From Acidobacteriota bacterium (lineage in GTDB: Bacteria > Acidobacteriota > Vicinamibacteria > Vicinamibacterales > UBA2999): 62,060 bases of DNA. The translations under genes and the position numbers were made by a program. The stretch is from NCBI GenBank assembly GCA_030650395.1, contig JAUSDY010000013.1, positions 1-62,060 of the forward strand, written 5' to 3'. Under the pieces are notes generated by a model. That model was not told where the DNA came from and searched no databases. It was given only the letters and a program-made list of their open reading frames with translations. Shown one piece after another: positions 61,724 through 62,060 of the stretch (positions are counted from its first letter, which is position 1; each line of letters starts with the position of its first letter).

Positions 61724-62060
61724 ATGCGTCGAGTTGTGTCGTGCGTTGCCGTCGGGTGTGTCTGCGTCACCACGCTGTTTGCCGCGCCAGGTGTCGCAGC
61801 GCAAGAGAGCGCGAGCATCGTGGGGCTGGTGCGCGACACCAGTGGTGCTGCGATGCCGGGGGTGACCGTGGACCCAACTGTTCTACGGCTACGTGTACTC
61901 GAATGACGTGCAGGTTTCGCGCATTGTCCGGATCGGGTCCGCCCGGCGCGCGCGCGTGTTCCTGGAAGTGTTCAATCTCCTGAACAACTCGACAATCTTT
62001 ACGCGTAACGAGACCTTTGGAGAGCTCTGGTACAACCCGGTTAATCTGGTCGATTCCCGG
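61724..62060 (+). pseudogene. TonB-dependent receptor with large internal deletion (partial)
   Basis: Begins with a signal peptide (RRVVSCVAVGCVCVTTLFAA) and the carboxypeptidase-regulatory-like start ASIVGLVRDTSGAAMPGVTV. Immediately after this, in a different frame, lies the C-terminal barrel end QLFYGYVYSNDVQVSRIVRI, FLEVFNLLNNSTIFTRNE. Hundreds of codons are missing at about 61870. The frame runs off the window. GGAGG precedes the ATG. Confidence 0.82.

Noticed and set aside
61724-61906. A 60-aa secreted peptide gene
   Set aside because: It is the signal and first domain of a TonB-dependent receptor followed by the end of the same receptor family in another frame.

Overview
The window is about 62 kb of GC-rich DNA from what looks like a soil or sediment Acidobacteriota, probably the Vicinamibacterales lineage. 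This is inferred from the caa3 oxidase plus alternative complex III (ACIII), an ADOP-type ABC permease relic, a DUF1592/DUF1552 pair, many toxin-antitoxin loci and dense small palindromic repeats. No rRNA, tRNA or marker gene confirms it.

Layout. (1) 1-10.8 kb, minus strand: an ACIII-like locus running actA, actB, actE, a cytochrome bd-like subunit I (CydA-like), three cytochromes c (one fused to an ethylbenzene-dehydrogenase-type heme-b domain) and a universal stress protein with PCP_red and zinc-ribbon domains. It has no ActC, ActD or ActF, so the CydA-like protein may be its quinone-facing membrane subunit. (2) 10.8-16.5 kb: an accessory island of TacAT, a PIN/small-protein pair, a DUF4143 ATPase, VapBC, a VapC remnant and two unknown genes, with a 95-bp direct duplication. 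(3) 16.6-29.5 kb, plus strand: a complete actABCDEF operon, a small membrane protein, a Sco copper chaperone and caa3 oxidase coxBACD. This is a full quinol -> ACIII -> cytochrome c -> O2 module. (4) 29.7-45 kb: methyltransferase, aminotransferase, exported HD-domain protein, DEAD-box helicase, an AbrB/Doc pair, a decayed ADOP permease, amidohydrolase, TrkA/TrkH, cyclase, MFS and a PQQ-type propeller protein. (5) 45-49.2 kb: exported methyltransferase, MBL hydrolase, amidase and a VapBC-type pair. (6) 49.3-58.1 kb: an exported cluster of DUF1592, DUF1552, an ankyrin protein, a TPR-thioredoxin protein and a sulfite-oxidase-like enzyme. (7) 58.1-62 kb: VapBC, HigBA, a nucleotidyltransferase and several decayed gene fragments.

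Most notable. The TPR-thioredoxin gene (55330-56898) has an in-frame TGA exactly where the first cysteine of the TlpA CxxC active site should be, reading W-[TGA]-G-A-C-R. The reading frame is intact on both sides, and a 6-bp hairpin with a 5-nt loop lies just downstream, as a bacterial SECIS would. It is best read as an undescribed or rarely annotated selenoprotein with a UxxC motif.

The second theme is repeats. There are at least five intergenic arrays with a 7-bp period, each built from a different heptamer; four have a partner of inverted units, and one of these encodes the signal peptide of the selenoprotein. Several families of small hairpin repeats also occur. Some share a constant C-TAAA-G apex on completely different stems, and several sit in frame inside actB, actE, sco, coxB and other genes.
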